From positions 16,096-80,095 of the forward strand of contig JAZRHC010000011.1 in the NCBI GenBank assembly GCA_045644545.1: DNA of 64,000 nt, read 5' to 3'. This DNA comes from Scatosoma sp045644545 (GTDB lineage Bacteria > Bacillota > Clostridia > Christensenellales > Borkfalkiaceae). Position 1 is the stretch's first letter, and the number at the start of each line of letters is the position of its first letter. Positions 18,926 to 27,982 of the stretch are shown here, in pieces. A program made the position numbers and the translations under genes. The notes under the pieces were generated by a model that was not told where the DNA came from, did not search any database, and worked only from the letters and a program-made list of their open reading frames with translations.

Positions 18926-20002
18926 CTACACCTCCCTGCCCGAAAGCGCTTTGAGCCCCAAGGAAATAATCTTGCTTTTTTCCCGTTCGCTGAGAGTGGA
19001 ATCGTTTAACACCCCGCGGAGAAACTCCCCTTTCAAGGACAGATCGCCCGCAAGAGCGGCAAGATCGAATTTGCGCGCCGTTTCGTCTTTGACGGAAAGA
19101 AAATAATACGCCCCCGCGAGATATTTTTCCAAATCGGCGGCAAGCGATTCGTTGTCAAACGCAATTTCTCCCGTTACGCGGATAAGGCACAAGTCCTTTT
19201 TCTCCGCGCGGATATGCGCCCGCACGCGCTGACAGGCTTCAAAGCAATCGCGCGCGCCCGTGATATCGACTTTTTCTTCGCGTATCACGCGGGTAGACCA
19301 CGGGATAAAACGGCTCTTGATCCCGCCGTAGGGAGTCGTTTCGTCCGTTTCGAGCAAAACGAAGCCTTTTTCGCCCGTTTCGTCGAAGCCGCGCCCTTCC
19401 AAACAGCCGCTGAACGCGTACCTGCCCCGCTCGTCTATGCTTCCTTCCGCGTAGGAATGGATATGCCCGAGCGCGAGATAATCGATATGTTTTCCGCGGA
19501 GCTTATTGAGGTTGATCCCGCACCTGCCTGCCCCGTTTGAGAGCTCGCCGTGCAAAACGACAATATTTTTTTCGTCTTTTTTAAGGGTTAAGGACGAGTA
19601 CGCCGAAAGCGCGTTTTCCGCGCAAAGCTCCGTGCCACTGATCTTCACGCAACCGTAGCAATAGCTTTTCCACGCCGCGGAAAAGGTCTTTAAGTTGGGA
19701 AGGTCAAGCTCCTCGTAGGATTCTTCCCTATCGTGATTGCCGCGAAGGTAGAAAAAATCAATCGCTGGGTGGTTTCGAATCACGCTGTAAAAATACGTTT
19801 TGTCCTGTTTCAAAGGGCGATCGGAATCGAACGCGTCCCCCGCGATAATCACCCCTTTTACGCCCGCAGATTCGGCGTAATCGAGCATCCGCGCGAACGA
19901 CGCGCGAAGCTCGGCTTTGCGTTCGTCCGCTTTTTCTTTGGGCAATTTCGCCGTCATTTTCGAGCCGAGATGGAGATCGGCGCAATGAATAAGCCTGAGC
20001 AT
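18926..20002 (-). CDS. YhaO/SbcD-like metallophosphoesterase
   Basis: The 358-aa protein has the calcineurin-type metal motifs of the Mre11/SbcD group: CADLHLGS (D, H), IAGDAFDSD (GDxxD), LRGNHDREE (GNHD), VLHGELSN and LGHIHSYAE. The ATG at 20002 follows AGGAG by 5 bases and opens with the conserved LIHCADLHLG. It is translationally close to the YhaN-like ATPase downstream, so the pair likely forms a DNA exonuclease complex. Confidence 0.92.
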   Translation of the reverse strand: MLRLIHCADLHLGSKMTAKLPKEKADERKAELRASFARMLDYAESAGVKGVIIAGDAFDSDRPLKQDKTYFYSVIRNHPAIDFFYLRGNHDREESYEELDLPNLKTFSAAWKSYCYGCVKISGTELCAENALSAYSSLTLKKDEKNIVVLHGELSNGAGRCGINLNKLRGKHIDYLALGHIHSYAEGSIDERGRYAFSGCLEGRGFDETGEKGFVLLETDETTPYGGIKSRFIPWSTRVIREEKVDITGARDCFEACQRVRAHIRAEKKDLCLIRVTGEIAFDNESLAADLEKYLAGAYYFLSVKDETARKFDLAALAGDLSLKGEFLRGVLNDSTLSEREKSKIISLGLKALSGREV

Positions 20003-20026
20003 AGCTTCTCCTTTTTTGAAAAACAC

Positions 20027-20047
20027 AAGGGCGCAAATTGCGCCCTT
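20027..20047 (-). terminator. paaK operon terminator
   Basis: AAGGGCGCAA-A-TTGCGCCCTT hairpin followed on the minus strand by a T-rich run. It closes the paaI-iorA-iorB-paaK operon and lies in the leader of the YhaO-like gene. Confidence 0.8.
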
Positions 20048-20061
20048 AAATTTCTTTTTCG

Positions 20062-21366
20062 TTAAAGTTTACGATTGTCCGTAATCCGCTTTGCCTTACC
20101 TTCGCTACGCGCCACCGTTCCAGGAGGAACGAGGGTGATCTTTGCGCTGACAGAAAGCGCCGAGGTCATATCCGCGGATAATTTTTTGCGGATTTCTTCT
20201 ACGGACTTTACGTCGCCCGACCGTACGGAAGGCGAAAGCTCTACGACGATCTCCATCGTATCCAAGTTGTTTACGCGATCTACGTTGATATGATAGTGAG
20301 GTTGGATACTTTCGTTCTTCAACAATACGCTTTCGATTTGAGAAGGGAATACGTTTACGCCACGAATGATCAGCATATCGTCGCTTCTGCCCGTAATCTT
20401 GTTGAGCTTGACGGACGTTCTTCCGCAAGGGCACGGATCGTCGTTTAAGCTCGCGATATCGCGGGTACGGTAGCGAATGAGCGGCATTCCCTCTTTGGTG
20501 AGCGTGGTGATGACGAGCTCTCCCGATTTATCGTAGCCGAGCGGTTCAAGAGTATCCACGTCGACGATCTCGGGATAATAATGATCGTCTTGGAAATGCA
20601 TACCCGTTTTAAATTCACAATCGCACGCGACCCCGGGACCTGCGATCTCGGAAAGCCCGTAGATATCGCAAGCACGAATTCCAAGCCGTTTTTCGATATC
20701 CGCTCTCATTCCTTCCGACCAAGCTTCCGCGCCGAATACGCCCCCTTTAAGTTTGATATCTATCCCCGGCTTCAAACCCATTCTCTCGATCTCTTCCGCG
20801 AGATATACGATATACGAGGGCGTACAACAAATGATATCCGCGCCGAAATCGACGAGGAGCTGAATCTGCTTTTGCGTATTGCCAGCCGAAACGGGTACGA
20901 CGCACGCGCCGAGCTTTTCGCCTGCGTAGTGCATACCGAGCCCGCCTGTAAATAAGCCGTAACCGTAGGCTACGTGAACTACGCTTTCCTTATCGCCACC
21001 CGCCATTACGAGGCATCGCGCCGCACATTCCGCCCACACGTCGATATCCTTTTGCGTATATCCCGCGACGGTGAGTTTCCCCGTCGTGGCGCTTGAAGCG
21101 TGCAGGCGAACGAGGTCGCGGCGCGGGCGCGCCATCATTCCGAACGGGTACGCGTCGCGCAGGTCCTGCTTAACCGTGTAGGGCAGCTTATAGATATCGT
21201 CAATGGATTTGATATCGTCGGGTTTAAGCTTGATCGCGTCCATTTTTTCGCGATACGGTTTTTGGTTCTCGTAGGCGTACTTAACGATATGTACAAGTCT
21301 TTCGGATTGTAAGGCTCGTTTTTCCGCTTTACTCATCGTTTCAATTTCTTTCTGAAAGTATTGCAT
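20062..21366 (-). CDS. paaK: Phenylacetate-CoA ligase
   Basis: The 434-aa AMP-forming ligase converts phenylacetate or related aryl acetates to CoA thioesters. It has the short PaaK signature HASSATTGKLTVAGYT (P-loop), YGLSEIAGPG, RTRDIASLN and the C-terminal GRSDDMLIIRGVNVFPSQIE with the hinge. The ATG at 21366 follows GGGAG by 5-6 bases. It is the last gene of an operon with indolepyruvate ferredoxin oxidoreductase and a PaaI-type thioesterase. This context points to oxidative breakdown of aromatic amino acids to aryl acetates via CoA esters. Confidence 0.94.
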   Translation of the reverse strand: MQYFQKEIETMSKAEKRALQSERLVHIVKYAYENQKPYREKMDAIKLKPDDIKSIDDIYKLPYTVKQDLRDAYPFGMMARPRRDLVRLHASSATTGKLTVAGYTQKDIDVWAECAARCLVMAGGDKESVVHVAYGYGLFTGGLGMHYAGEKLGACVVPVSAGNTQKQIQLLVDFGADIICCTPSYIVYLAEEIERMGLKPGIDIKLKGGVFGAEAWSEGMRADIEKRLGIRACDIYGLSEIAGPGVACDCEFKTGMHFQDDHYYPEIVDVDTLEPLGYDKSGELVITTLTKEGMPLIRYRTRDIASLNDDPCPCGRTSVKLNKITGRSDDMLIIRGVNVFPSQIESVLLKNESIQPHYHINVDRVNNLDTMEIVVELSPSVRSGDVKSVEEIRKKLSADMTSALSVSAKITLVPPGTVARSEGKAKRITDNRKL

Positions 21367-21393
21367 AATTTCTCCCAATGGTAATTTTATTCG

Positions 21394-21957
21394 TCAAAGC
21401 GCGTAGCCCATACGGAACGCTTTCACGTTTATTTCCTTAAATTTTTCGGCAACGCAAGACGCAACTGCTTCTTCTAGCGTCTGCACGTCGAGTCCGCAAA
21501 GCTTTGCGGCGCAACCGAGCATTACGACGTTCGCCGCTTTTGCGCTACCCGCTTCTTCCGCTATCTTCGTGGCAGAGATACATTTCACGCCCGAAACTTG
21601 CTTTTCAAGAGCTTCTTGAAGGTTTTCGGGATAAACCGCCGCGCCCGTTATACACGGCATCGGCAATATCTTCTCGGCGTTGACGAGAAGTAAACCTCCC
21701 GATTTTAAAAAGTGCTTGAACCGCGCCGCTTCAAGAGTTTCAAAAGCGAGAATGAGATCCGCCTCTCCTTCCGACACGACGGGGGAATATACCTTGTCGC
21801 CGATCCTAACGTGCGTAGCCACGCTACCGCCACGCTGACTCATACCGTGGATTTCGCTTACTTTACAATCCCGCCCCTTCAATAGAGCGTATTTGCCGAG
21901 TACGCGGCTCGCAAGCAACGTTCCTTGTCCTCCTACGCCCGCAATTAAAATATTCAT
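21394..21957 (-). CDS. iorB: Indolepyruvate:ferredoxin oxidoreductase beta subunit
   Basis: The 187-aa gamma-type subunit starts MNILIAGVGGQGTLLASRVLG, the POR gamma-domain signature, followed by EIHGMSQRGGSVATHVRIG. With IorA it decarboxylates aryl pyruvates to aryl acetyl-CoA, reducing ferredoxin. The ATG at 21957 is 8 bases after the iorA stop. Length is normal for the family. Confidence 0.95.
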   Translation of the reverse strand: MNILIAGVGGQGTLLASRVLGKYALLKGRDCKVSEIHGMSQRGGSVATHVRIGDKVYSPVVSEGEADLILAFETLEAARFKHFLKSGGLLLVNAEKILPMPCITGAAVYPENLQEALEKQVSGVKCISATKIAEEAGSAKAANVVMLGCAAKLCGLDVQTLEEAVASCVAEKFKEINVKAFRMGYAL

Positions 21958-21964
21958 CAGTTTC

Positions 21965-23671
21965 TTACGCCTCCTTGATACATTCAAACGGACAAACGCT
22001 CGCGCATACGCCACAACCCACGCATTGAGCGGAATCGATTATCACGCCGTTTGCGCCTTTGCTGATTGCGGGACAGCCCAGCTTCATACATTTGCCACAT
22101 TTTTTGCAGCCTTCCGCTTTGACCGACTTGCGTTCGGTTTTGCCCAACAATACGCAAGGGCGTTGCGCGATAATCACGCTGACCTCTTGATTCGCCGTCG
22201 CCGCCTTGACCGCTTTTTCTACCGCTTCTATATCGTACGCGTCCACGATCTGCAAGTCCTTAACTCCGCAGGCGCGGCAAAGCTCGTCCAAAAGCACGGC
22301 GGGCGCGGGCTTGCCCATCAGGTTTTTTCCCGTCGCAGGGTGCTGTTGGTGTCCCGTCATACCCGTCGTAGAATTGTCGAGGATCAAAAGAGTGATCCCG
22401 CTTTCGTTATACACGGCGTTAATCAGTCCCGTGACGCCGCTATGTAAAAAGGTAGAATCGCCTATGACCGCAACGCTCTTACTTTCACCGTTCGTCGCTT
22501 TTTTGAGTCCGTGCGCCATACCGACCGACGCGCCCATACAAACGCAGGTATCGAGAGCCGAAAGAGGCGGAACGGCGCCTAAGGTGTAGCAACCGATATC
22601 CCCCATCACGTCGAGCCCGAGCTTATGGAGCACGTAGAACACCCCTCTGTGTGGACAGCCCGCGCACATAACGGGAGGACGGGCGGGAACGGATTCGGGC
22701 GAGGGAACAGAGATTTCTTCGAATTTCTCGCGAATCTTTAAAACGGAAAGCTCGCCCTGAACGGAGAACAGGCTCTTGCCCTCGCAGGCGATCCCCACCG
22801 CTTTTAACGCGTCTTCCATATAAGGTTCGAGCTCTTCGATCACGTAGAGTTTTTTTACGCGGGTAGAAAATTCCTTGATCGCCTGTACGGGAAGAGGATA
22901 GGAAGTGCCGACTTTATAAACGTTTGCGTTCGGCAAAGCTTCTTTTACGTATTCGTAAACGACGCCCGCGCATACGACGCCGATCTCGCGTTCATTCGTG
23001 TATTCCGCGCGATTGACGGGAAAGGCGTTTACGTCTTTTGAAAGCGCGCGATCCCTTGCCTCCACTACCGTATGGCGCACAATCGCATTCGCGGGCATAC
23101 AAACGTATTTTTTCGGGTTCTTGTCAAAAGGTTTTACGGGGTGATTCTCGCGCGGACAAAGCTCTACCACGCCGTGAGAATGAGCAACGCGGGTAGTCAC
23201 TCTCAAAAGTACGGGCGTATCGTACCGTTCGCTCGTTTCAAAGGCGAGCTTCATAAATTCCTTGGCTTCGTTGGCGTCCGACGGCTCAAACATAGGAACG
23301 TGCGCGCTACGCGCGTAGTACCTCGAATCTTGTTCGTTCTGCGAGGAATGCATTCCCGGATCGTCGGCAACGACGATCACCAGCCCCGCGTTGATCCCCG
23401 TATACGCCGCCGTGAACAACGGATCTGCCGCGACGTTTAAGCCGACGTGTTTCATACAAGCCATAGCGCGCGCCCCGCCGATCGCCGCGCCGAGCGCGAC
23501 CTCTACCGCTACCTTTTCGTTGGGCGCCCATTCCGCATATACGCCGTCTAACTTTGCGAAGCTTTCCGCAATCTCCGTACTGGGCGTACCGGGGTATGCC
23601 GAAAGTACGCGTACGCCCGCCTCGTAAGCGCCGCGCGCAATAGCTTTATTCGTGAGCATCAGTTCTGTCAT
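21965..23671 (-). CDS. iorA: Indolepyruvate:ferredoxin oxidoreductase alpha subunit
   Basis: The 568-aa subunit binds thiamine pyrophosphate and iron-sulfur clusters. It has the N-terminal pyrimidine-binding domain (LSAYPGTPSTEIAE), the TPP motif GDSTFLHSGVTGLINAVYN, and CAGCPHRG and GDIGCYTLG in the PP domain. A C-terminal ferredoxin domain has eight cysteines in two clusters (CKKCGKCMKLGCP and CVGCGVCASVCP). It overlaps the thioesterase gene by the ATGA tetranucleotide. The enzyme is oxygen-sensitive, in keeping with an anaerobic host. Confidence 0.96.
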   Translation of the reverse strand: MTELMLTNKAIARGAYEAGVRVLSAYPGTPSTEIAESFAKLDGVYAEWAPNEKVAVEVALGAAIGGARAMACMKHVGLNVAADPLFTAAYTGINAGLVIVVADDPGMHSSQNEQDSRYYARSAHVPMFEPSDANEAKEFMKLAFETSERYDTPVLLRVTTRVAHSHGVVELCPRENHPVKPFDKNPKKYVCMPANAIVRHTVVEARDRALSKDVNAFPVNRAEYTNEREIGVVCAGVVYEYVKEALPNANVYKVGTSYPLPVQAIKEFSTRVKKLYVIEELEPYMEDALKAVGIACEGKSLFSVQGELSVLKIREKFEEISVPSPESVPARPPVMCAGCPHRGVFYVLHKLGLDVMGDIGCYTLGAVPPLSALDTCVCMGASVGMAHGLKKATNGESKSVAVIGDSTFLHSGVTGLINAVYNESGITLLILDNSTTGMTGHQQHPATGKNLMGKPAPAVLLDELCRACGVKDLQIVDAYDIEAVEKAVKAATANQEVSVIIAQRPCVLLGKTERKSVKAEGCKKCGKCMKLGCPAISKGANGVIIDSAQCVGCGVCASVCPFECIKEA

Positions 23672-24132
23672 TTGAGGTTTTCACTCCTATCTTTTGCATA
23701 TTTTTCTATAAACGAGAGTTTGTCCATTTCTTTAACGAAGCCGTTGAAATGGCAAATACAAAGAATTTTTCCGTCCTCCCCCGTCAAGATCACCTCAGCG
23801 ACGGTATTATGCCCTGCTCGCTCCGTTTCAGTAGCCGTAGCCACGATCTTTTTACAAAACGCCGGGCGAAGGTAGGTGATCTGCCCGCCCTGCGTAACCG
23901 TGCCGGGATGAAGATAATTTTCGTGGACGGCGAACGCAAAATCCGCCATCGTATATAGCATACCGCCCTGCACGCACCCGTTGCCGTTCAAATGCGTTTC
24001 GTTGATTTGCGCGGAAACGATAGTCCTTTCGGCGGTAATCTCGTCGATCGTTATGCCCGAATGGATAACGTAGCGATCGCCTTTGAAATAATTTCTTACT
24101 GCTTGTTCGTAAACTTGTTCTTCCGTGTTCAT
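23668..24132 (-). CDS. paaI: PaaI-type hotdog-fold thioesterase
   Basis: The 154-aa protein has the hotdog signature HLNGNGCVQGGMLYTMADFAFA, where the Asp (MAD) and the Gly-Gly are typical of phenylacetyl-CoA thioesterases. TVTQGGQITYLRPA completes the fold. It would hydrolyse aryl-CoA esters or rescue free CoA. The ATG at 24132 was chosen because the family begins there. It is the first gene of the operon, directly behind a consensus promoter. Confidence 0.88.
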   Translation of the reverse strand: MNTEEQVYEQAVRNYFKGDRYVIHSGITIDEITAERTIVSAQINETHLNGNGCVQGGMLYTMADFAFAVHENYLHPGTVTQGGQITYLRPAFCKKIVATATETERAGHNTVAEVILTGEDGKILCICHFNGFVKEMDKLSFIEKYAKDRSENLK

Positions 24133-24166
24133 TTTTCTTCTTTCCGTAAAATACAATATTGTCATT

Positions 24167-24195
24167 ATTATAACACAACGTATAGGAAAAGTCAA
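24167..24195 (-). promoter_or_regulatory. Promoter of the paaI-iorA-iorB-paaK operon
   Basis: Minus strand TTGACT - 17 bp - TATAAT, 35 bases upstream of the thioesterase ATG. Confidence 0.82.
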
Positions 24196-24234
24196 TGTCT
24201 GCAGGGCAAAAATTTACAGATAGGCATAAAAATT

Positions 24235-24259
24235 CCCCTCGCGACGGCTTCGCGAGGGG
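24235..24259 (-). terminator. LOG gene terminator
   Basis: CCCCTCGCG and CGCGAGGGG arms with a 7-base loop, followed on the minus strand by AATTTTTATG. It lies just after the stop codon of the LOG gene. Confidence 0.85.
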
Positions 24260-24276
24260 TGAATGGAAGAATAAAA

Positions 24277-24858
24277 TCAACCTTCTTTCAATTCTTTTAA
24301 GGTGTGCGTTTGTTGGTTGGGGTCTTCGATATATTCGATCAGCGGCGCGATTTCCTCGCTCATACAGAACAGATCCATACAGCCGCCGCGGATAAAATTC
24401 TTTTCGGTGGCTTTTTCAAGCGCGTGCACGAGTTCGTTATAATAACCTTTTAAATTATAGATCGCGATCGGCTTATTGTGGCGGCAAAGCTGTTTTAAGG
24501 TGAGAATCTCGAAGAACTCCTCGAACGTGCCGATTCCGCCGGGAACGATCACGAACGCGTCCGCGTGATCTTCCATAATCTGTTTGCGTTCGCGCATCGT
24601 ATCGGGCTGGATCAGCTCGTCGCAAAAATCGCAAATCGCCTCGATCTCTTCCTGTTCGAAAAATTTGGGAATCACGCCGATAATGTGCCCGCCGCCGTCG
24701 CGGAAGCCTTCCGCCGCCGCGCCCATCAAGCCGTTTCCGCCGCCGCCGAACACGAGCGAATGTCCGCGCTGGGCAAGCCGTTTGCCCATTTCCTTCACTT
24801 TTGCCTTATATTCGGGGTCGATCGTAGGCGACGCCGCGCCGTATACGCAAATTCTCAT
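24277..24858 (-). CDS. LOG family nucleoside-5'-monophosphate phosphoribohydrolase
   Basis: The 193-aa Rossmann protein has the two LOG signatures: GGGNGLMGAAAEGF (about residues 39-52) and PGGIGTFEEFFE (about 107-118). The family hydrolyses the N-glycosidic bond of cytokinin-type or purine nucleotides. In bacteria the real substrate is often unknown. It is the last host gene before the rlmD-linked insertion region. Confidence 0.92.
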   Translation of the reverse strand: MRICVYGAASPTIDPEYKAKVKEMGKRLAQRGHSLVFGGGGNGLMGAAAEGFRDGGGHIIGVIPKFFEQEEIEAICDFCDELIQPDTMRERKQIMEDHADAFVIVPGGIGTFEEFFEILTLKQLCRHNKPIAIYNLKGYYNELVHALEKATEKNFIRGGCMDLFCMSEEIAPLIEYIEDPNQQTHTLKELKEG

Positions 24859-24939
24859 TGTTTTACTTCTCCTTATTCATTTAGTTTGATGATTATCTTT
24901 ATATTTTATTAAAAACGTTTAAATTTTGTGATTATTTTC

Positions 24940-25746
24940 CTACTTTATTGTGCGCGCCCGTGCGGATATACGTGCAAGACAAATGAGCGTTTCCACACTA
25001 CCTTCTCGTTCCCACAAAATTTGGTGAGCGTCATTATCTCCATTATAATACACGGGGAAATTGAAGATTATCTTGCGAAGTAACGTCTTTGCTCCCGAAT
25101 CGTTGGCGTTAATATGTATTTCCTTTACCAACCCAGCAAGAACGTCTTTCTTTTCGCTTTCATCCATTATATCATAAACTTTATCAAAAGTCACTAATAT
25201 TTCGCGTATTTTCTCCAAAGTCATTTTTTCTTCTTCAAAAGCTTTCTTTCTTAAAAGCGCATCTTCAATAGACTCTTCTATTTCGTATATGGTTTCATAT
25301 AACCCATTCAATCTTGTCGTCATATCCTGAATTTTACGTTCTCTAAACTTTGCATCGGCAGGCAAATTATCAAGCTCGATTTCCAAGCGAACTTTATTCA
25401 TTTCAATCTCTTTTAATTTTGCGCGATAATTTTGAATTTCTTGTTCTACTTTCGCATCGTCCGTGCGGTCGTCAATTTGCAAATTTACCGCCTCGCTCAA
25501 CGCCTTACTTTTTACAAGTTCCTTAATAATTTCAATCACCACAGGTTCAATATCTGTGGTTTTTAATTTAGCTTGATAACCACAACGACTACCCCGTTGA
25601 TAATGGCTATTCCCACAATAATAGTAAAATACGTCCTTTTTCGTGCCATCTTTTTTCGTCCAAGTAGAAATGCGTGAGTATTGCAACGGAAAACAAAAAT
25701 CGGACGTTATGCCCGATTTGATTGACTTGCTTATAAGTGAAACGTA
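24940..25746 (-). pseudogene. Remnant of a large serine recombinase (C-terminal part)
   Basis: About 250 residues remain: a zinc-ribbon half (YYYCGNSHYQRGSRCGYQ) followed by the long charged coiled coil and the beta segment typical of the C-terminal half of large serine recombinases. The catalytic N-terminal domain and the Ser motif are missing. The reading frame runs back only to a stop codon near 25747 and has no proper ATG. Its last residues read SVETLICLAR, echoing the HVETLV at the att site in rlmD. It appears to be the trace of an older element inserted at the same place. Confidence 0.8.
25698..25718 (-). terminator. Terminator inside the recombinase remnant leader
   Basis: AATCGG...CCGATT hairpin followed on the minus strand by TTTTTGTTTT. 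It would stop transcription coming from the rlmD remnant before the recombinase remnant. Confidence 0.7.
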
Positions 25747-25776
25747 TTACATCAAATAATCGCTAATAAAACATTC

Positions 25777-25800
25777 GGCGGAGTGGATAACCACCCCGCC
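25777..25800. terminator. Hairpin after the displaced rlmD tail
   Basis: GGCGGAGTGG-ATAA-CCACCCCGCC with seven T's on the plus side, just beyond the stop codon at 25815. This is probably the original rlmD terminator. Confidence 0.7.
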
Positions 25801-25814
25801 TTTTTTTATGCCGC

Positions 25815-26162
25815 CTATATAATTTCAAAATACTTGAGAGCGTCTTTAATAGCTTCTACCATTTTTTCCGTTGGATGCTGACGAGGCTTTTTCAATTCCT
25901 CTACCGCATTTGGAGCGTCATACATCGGTAAACCAAGTTCGCGTTTCACTTCTGCGATATACGCTGTATGAACCTTAAAACCGTATTTTTCTTCGATATA
26001 CTCTTGAATCATCTTGTAAGTCACCTTCGCTCTTTCCCTTGATTTTACACGGGATTCAACGTCTGCAAGCGACTCTTCAAGAGCTTTGTCTTCAAAGTCA
26101 AGAGCAGCCTCTAAATGGGTATCAGGTTTTTTGTGGGATAATTGAACCAATGTCTCCACGTG
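25815..26162 (-). pseudogene. Displaced 3' end of rlmD (C-terminal extension)
   Basis: On the minus strand this reads HVETLVQLSHKKPDTH and continues through VTYKMIQEYIEEKYGFKVHT and LGLPMYDAPNAVEELKKP to a stop. HVETLV is the conserved end of RlmD methyltransferases, and the following sequence resembles the C-terminal extension found on clostridial RlmD homologues. The matching 5' portion lies 24 kb away at 50.4-51.8 kb and is joined there to foreign sequence after the same HVETLV. An in-frame ATG just upstream of the repeat could let the fragment be translated separately, but this is not shown. Confidence 0.8.
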
Positions 26163-27909
26163 CATCGGGCGAATCGCAAAAACACGTTATTTCGGGACCG
26201 TTTTCATCAAAGGAAGACGTTATCCCCTTCACTCCCGTTTTCCTATCCACGCGCACCTTTCTGGGGCTCCTGTACGCCTTGATATCCAGCTTATCTTTAT
26301 ACCCCATTTTGTACACGAAGGAAATTTGCGTTGGGTCTTTTTCACCCCGTTCGTTGTACCCGCCGATAATTACCGCTTCGACTACGCTTTCAAATACCGC
26401 CCTGTCGAACTTCGTCATCGTGTTATGCTCTTGCAAAACTTTTCTAAATTCGACGATACGCTTTTGCACACTCTTTCTCGATAAGTCCGATTCGGTGAGA
26501 TCGTCTAAACGCGCATTGTACTTTCTTATTGTAGCAGAAATTTCCGAATATTTCAACTCATAATCGTCTTTTTCTATCATTTCTTCCAAGCGCATATCCA
26601 AAAGTTTATTCTTTTTTACTTCCAACGCCTGAATTTCGTGTTTGAGCTGTTCGATTTCTCTGCCCACGTTGTCGCCCGTGAGCGAGTCTTCCACATGCGC
26701 CAAAAATTCGTTCAGCACGCTTGCATTATCAGCGTTTAATCGGTGATAGGATTCCACGAAGGCACGCTCGATTTGCGCTTCTTCCACGCCCTTACTATCG
26801 GGACAAAACTTTCTCGCCCCCTTGGTTGCCGTCACGCATTGCCACATCGCCTTTTGATGGGGCGTTCCGCTGTGCCAGCTACGCCGTGAAAGCGAGCTTC
26901 CGCAAAATCCGCATTTGATAATACTACTGAACGCATATTTTCGGGTATAAACTTCCCGTTTGCCGTTTGGTAGAATTCGGGGTTTACTGCGACGGTGCAA
27001 AATTTCCTGCGCCCGTTCCCAAATCTCGGGCGAAACGATAGGCTCGTGATGGTTTTCTATATAAAACTTGTCCTCTTCGCCCATATTATCCAGCCGTCGT
27101 TTAGAAATGGGGTCAACGGTAAACGTCTTGCCCATAAGCAGCGCGCCTTTGTACTTCTCGTTCTTGATAATGCCGATAACCGTCGATTCGGGCCAGCTCC
27201 TACCACCAGTCTTGCTTTTATAGCCACGCGCACGGAGTTCTTTGCCGATTATGAGTCCGCCTGCGCCTGCTACGTAGCGTTCGAATATGTACCGCACGAT
27301 TTTCGCTTCTTCTTCGTTGACGGTCATCGTTTTGGTCGTCTTGTCGTAATCATAGCCAAGACAGCCTTGGAAACCAATTAACTCGCCCCGTTGCATCTTC
27401 ATTTTTAAGCCCTTTTTGACGTTTGCGGAAATGTTTTGCACTTCCTGTTGCGCCACCGAGCTTAAAATGGTAAGCAAAAGTTCGCCGTCCATCGTCAGGG
27501 TATTGATGTTTTCTTCTTCGAACATCACGGCAATATTGCGTTCTTTGAGCATTCGCACGTATTTGAGAGTATCTAGCGTATTTCTCGCAAAACGGGAAAT
27601 GGACTTCGTGATAATCATATCAATCCTGCCTGCAACACAGTCCTGCATCATCCGTTGAAAATCTTCACGCTTGTCCACTTGCGTACCCGTAATCGCCTCG
27701 TCCGCATACACGTCCACAAGCGCCCAGTTCGGGTTCTTTTGCACGATATCGGTATAGTACTGCATTTGCGAACGGTAGCTGTCCAGCTGTTCTTCGTCAT
27801 CCGTACTGACTCTGCAATACGGCGCAACGCGGAGCTGTCTGCCCTGTCCTATGCCTTTGCTACGGTCAATAATATTCGCCGTCGCCTTGATAACTTCTAC
27901 TGTTTTCAT
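26122..27909 (-). CDS. Large serine recombinase (integrase of the element)
   Basis: The 595-aa site-specific recombinase has the resolvase catalytic domain with the nucleophile in YCRVSTDDEEQ (about residue 33) and SISRFARNTLDTLK. The recombinase domain and a zinc ribbon (CGFCGSSLSRR with a later Cys pair) follow, then a long coiled coil around residues 400-480. It is the only intact recombinase beside the left att repeat and should integrate and excise the element. Its last 13 codons run through the att repeat into the displaced rlmD sequence. The C-terminus therefore depends on whether the element is integrated. The start follows AGGAGGTG by 10 bases. Confidence 0.95.
   Translation of the reverse strand: MKTVEVIKATANIIDRSKGIGQGRQLRVAPYCRVSTDDEEQLDSYRSQMQYYTDIVQKNPNWALVDVYADEAITGTQVDKREDFQRMMQDCVAGRIDMIITKSISRFARNTLDTLKYVRMLKERNIAVMFEEENINTLTMDGELLLTILSSVAQQEVQNISANVKKGLKMKMQRGELIGFQGCLGYDYDKTTKTMTVNEEEAKIVRYIFERYVAGAGGLIIGKELRARGYKSKTGGRSWPESTVIGIIKNEKYKGALLMGKTFTVDPISKRRLDNMGEEDKFYIENHHEPIVSPEIWERAQEILHRRSKPRILPNGKREVYTRKYAFSSIIKCGFCGSSLSRRSWHSGTPHQKAMWQCVTATKGARKFCPDSKGVEEAQIERAFVESYHRLNADNASVLNEFLAHVEDSLTGDNVGREIEQLKHEIQALEVKKNKLLDMRLEEMIEKDDYELKYSEISATIRKYNARLDDLTESDLSRKSVQKRIVEFRKVLQEHNTMTKFDRAVFESVVEAVIIGGYNERGEKDPTQISFVYKMGYKDKLDIKAYRSPRKVRVDRKTGVKGITSSFDENGPEITCFCDSPDARGDIGSIIPQKT
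26152..26162. other. Left attachment-site core (11-bp direct repeat)
   Basis: GTCTCCACGTG here is identical to 50405-50415. On the minus strand it encodes H-V-E-T in the rlmD frame at both ends of the element. Confidence 0.8.
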
Positions 27910-27934
27910 AATTACTTTTCACCTCCTTTTTCCG

Positions 27935-27982
27935 TATTCCCTTTATAGTGTTATTATACCACACGATTAGGGAATATGTCAA
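27935..27982 (-). promoter_or_regulatory. Recombinase promoter with flanking inverted repeat
   Basis: Minus strand TTGACA (27977-27982) - 18 bp - TATAAT (27953-27958). TATTCCCT at 27935-27942 and AGGGAATA at 27969-27976 form a perfect 8-bp inverted repeat around the -10, a likely operator. The -35 overlaps the stop codon of the upstream small gene. Confidence 0.75.

Noticed and set aside
22206..22589. Plus-strand reading frame inside iorA
   Set aside because: It is a shadow frame of a well-conserved gene. Host GC-rich genes give many long antisense frames and none has a ribosome binding site plus family match.
25815..26165. An independent small regulatory gene (116 aa)
   Set aside because: Its first residues HVETLV continue the RlmD sequence interrupted at the matching repeat 24 kb away. 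A displaced rlmD 3' end explains it better, although translation from its own ATG is possible.
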